Positions 48,096 to 48,591 of a stretch of 48,591 nt of DNA are shown in pieces. Location: the NCBI GenBank assembly GCA_018065815.1, contig JAGHSP010000069.1, forward strand, positions 1-48,591, written 5' to 3'. Below the pieces are notes generated by a model that had not been told where the DNA came from, ran no database searches, and was given only the letters and a program-made list of their open reading frames with translations. Each line of letters opens with the position of its first letter. The stretch's first letter is position 1. The position numbers and the translations under genes are program-made. Source of the stretch: Candidatus Sodaliphilus limicaballi (GTDB lineage: Bacteria; Bacteroidota; Bacteroidia; Bacteroidales; Muribaculaceae).

Positions 48096-48231
48096 CGTTT
48101 ATGCGGTAATATTCGTCATCAACCATGTCTTTCCACTCTCGCTCGCGAGCCACAAAGCACGCCAGGTCTATCACTACCGCCGCCACCAGCGCCAGCAATA
48201 CTATCGCTATCACTAACAATGTTATTTTCAT
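48073..48231 (-). CDS. Tiny membrane-anchored phage protein
   Basis: A 52-residue protein with one N-terminal membrane helix (MKITLLVIAIVLLALVAAVV) followed by a charged tail (AREREWKDMVDDEYYRINDG). A TATCTTTG element lies 21 bases before the start. It may be an inner-membrane phage factor, but its function is unknown. Confidence 0.5.
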   Translation of the reverse strand: MKITLLVIAIVLLALVAAVVIDLACFVAREREWKDMVDDEYYRINDGKEKNQ

Positions 48232-48252
48232 AATTCCAAATGTTTATTCTTG

Positions 48253-48260
48253 CAAAGATA
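48253..48260 (-). promoter_or_regulatory. Putative promoter -7 element for the two tiny genes
   Basis: TATCTTTG on the minus strand, exact TAnnTTTG, 21 bases before ATG 48231 and downstream of the terminator at 48312-48337. Confidence 0.55.
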
Positions 48261-48311
48261 CAATATATCATCGTTATCGTTATTATATTATTGGTCAAAA
48301 GTAATCAAAAA

Positions 48312-48337
48312 AGCCCCGCGCCTCACGGAGCAGGGCT
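48312..48337 (-). terminator. Rho-independent terminator after the right-edge gene
   Basis: On the minus strand AGCCCTGC and GCGGGGCT form an 8-pair stem (one T-G) around a 10-base loop, followed by a run of T. It lies about 45 bases past the stop at 48381. Confidence 0.8.
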
Positions 48338-48380
48338 CGAAATACTCTGTTTACTATGTAAAAAAAATGTGTCGCTTTGG

Positions 48381-48591
48381 TTATTCTTGACCAGCGTCGC
48401 CATCGCGCTCCGCTACATTCCAAACGCTGGCCAACTCATCACTCATCTTGCATTCTTTGTTTTGCATCAAAACGTGATCAACGCAGATGCTCAACATCTC
48501 ACGATAGGTTATAGGCAAGTCCAACACTCCGCTCAGCGTGCGGAATGCCGCCAACGGTACACACCAATTGCGGAGTATGCGGTCTTGAACC
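48381..48591 (-). CDS. Phage gene cut by the window edge, unknown function
   Basis: The last 69 residues of a minus-strand gene whose 5' end lies past the window. Visible text includes RNWCVPLAAFRTLSGVLDLP and the acidic end ERDGDAGQE. The frame is open to the edge and a terminator follows its stop, which supports a real gene. Too little is present to name it. Confidence 0.55.
   Translation of the reverse strand, partial: VQDRILRNWCVPLAAFRTLSGVLDLPITYREMLSICVDHVLMQNKECKMSDELASVWNVAERDGDAGQE

Overview
The window looks like a chromosome segment of a member of the Bacteroidota, most likely an uncultured gut-type Bacteroidales, carrying one end of an integrated prophage. The evidence is the recurrent TAnnTTTG promoter element, a fused SecD-SecF, serine palmitoyltransferase, and a Bacteroidetes-style tandem-permease efflux operon. 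I cannot name the species.

Host part (1 to about 27,780). A plus-strand run encodes the end of SufS, then SufE, a SufT-like DUF59 protein, FolK and glycyl-tRNA synthetase. It ends in a ThiL-like protein that has lost most of its metal-binding aspartates. Next, on the minus strand, come a PagL-like outer-membrane protein overlapping dnaE, then secDF, a NahK-like sugar kinase, a short-chain dehydrogenase and serine palmitoyltransferase. A plus-strand trio follows: a bile-acid/sodium symporter family protein, a PlsC-type acyltransferase and an Omp85 barrel without POTRA domains. The minus strand then holds a GT4 glycosyltransferase, a secreted protein and a BaiN/HI0933 flavoprotein. A five-gene export operon (ATPase, two MacB-like permeases, adaptor, TolC-like protein) has an inverted repeat at its promoter. 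The host part closes with tRNA-Ser(GCU).

Prophage part (about 27,781 to beyond 48,591). A tyrosine integrase lies beside the tRNA. It converges, with stop codons sharing bases, on a long minus-strand late region. In transcription order that region holds an incomplete gene at the window edge, two tiny genes, a compact block of head/neck/tail proteins (a portal-like protein, a DUF6712-like protein and others), a 2,555-residue tail fibre, a reverse transcriptase cassette, a small tail-associated protein, holin, amidase endolysin, a spanin-like lipoprotein and a large tail/baseplate-like protein. Terminase, major capsid and tape-measure genes are not seen here and may lie past the right edge.

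The main discovery is a complete diversity-generating retroelement (DGR). A 111-bp template repeat (34743-34853) and a 111-bp variable repeat (35018-35128, in the last codons of the fibre gene) align without gaps. They differ at 13 positions, and every one is an adenine of the template on the coding strand. The reverse transcriptase has YCDD and the DGR-type IGLRSSQ motif, and a C-terminal extension that looks like an appended domain. Between VR and TR are a GC hairpin and a promoter-like element placed just before the TR. Terminators flank the whole cassette, so it looks like a self-contained transcription unit. Its target is a mosaic fibre with regions resembling LamG, CotH kinase, leucine-rich and FGE/C-type-lectin folds.
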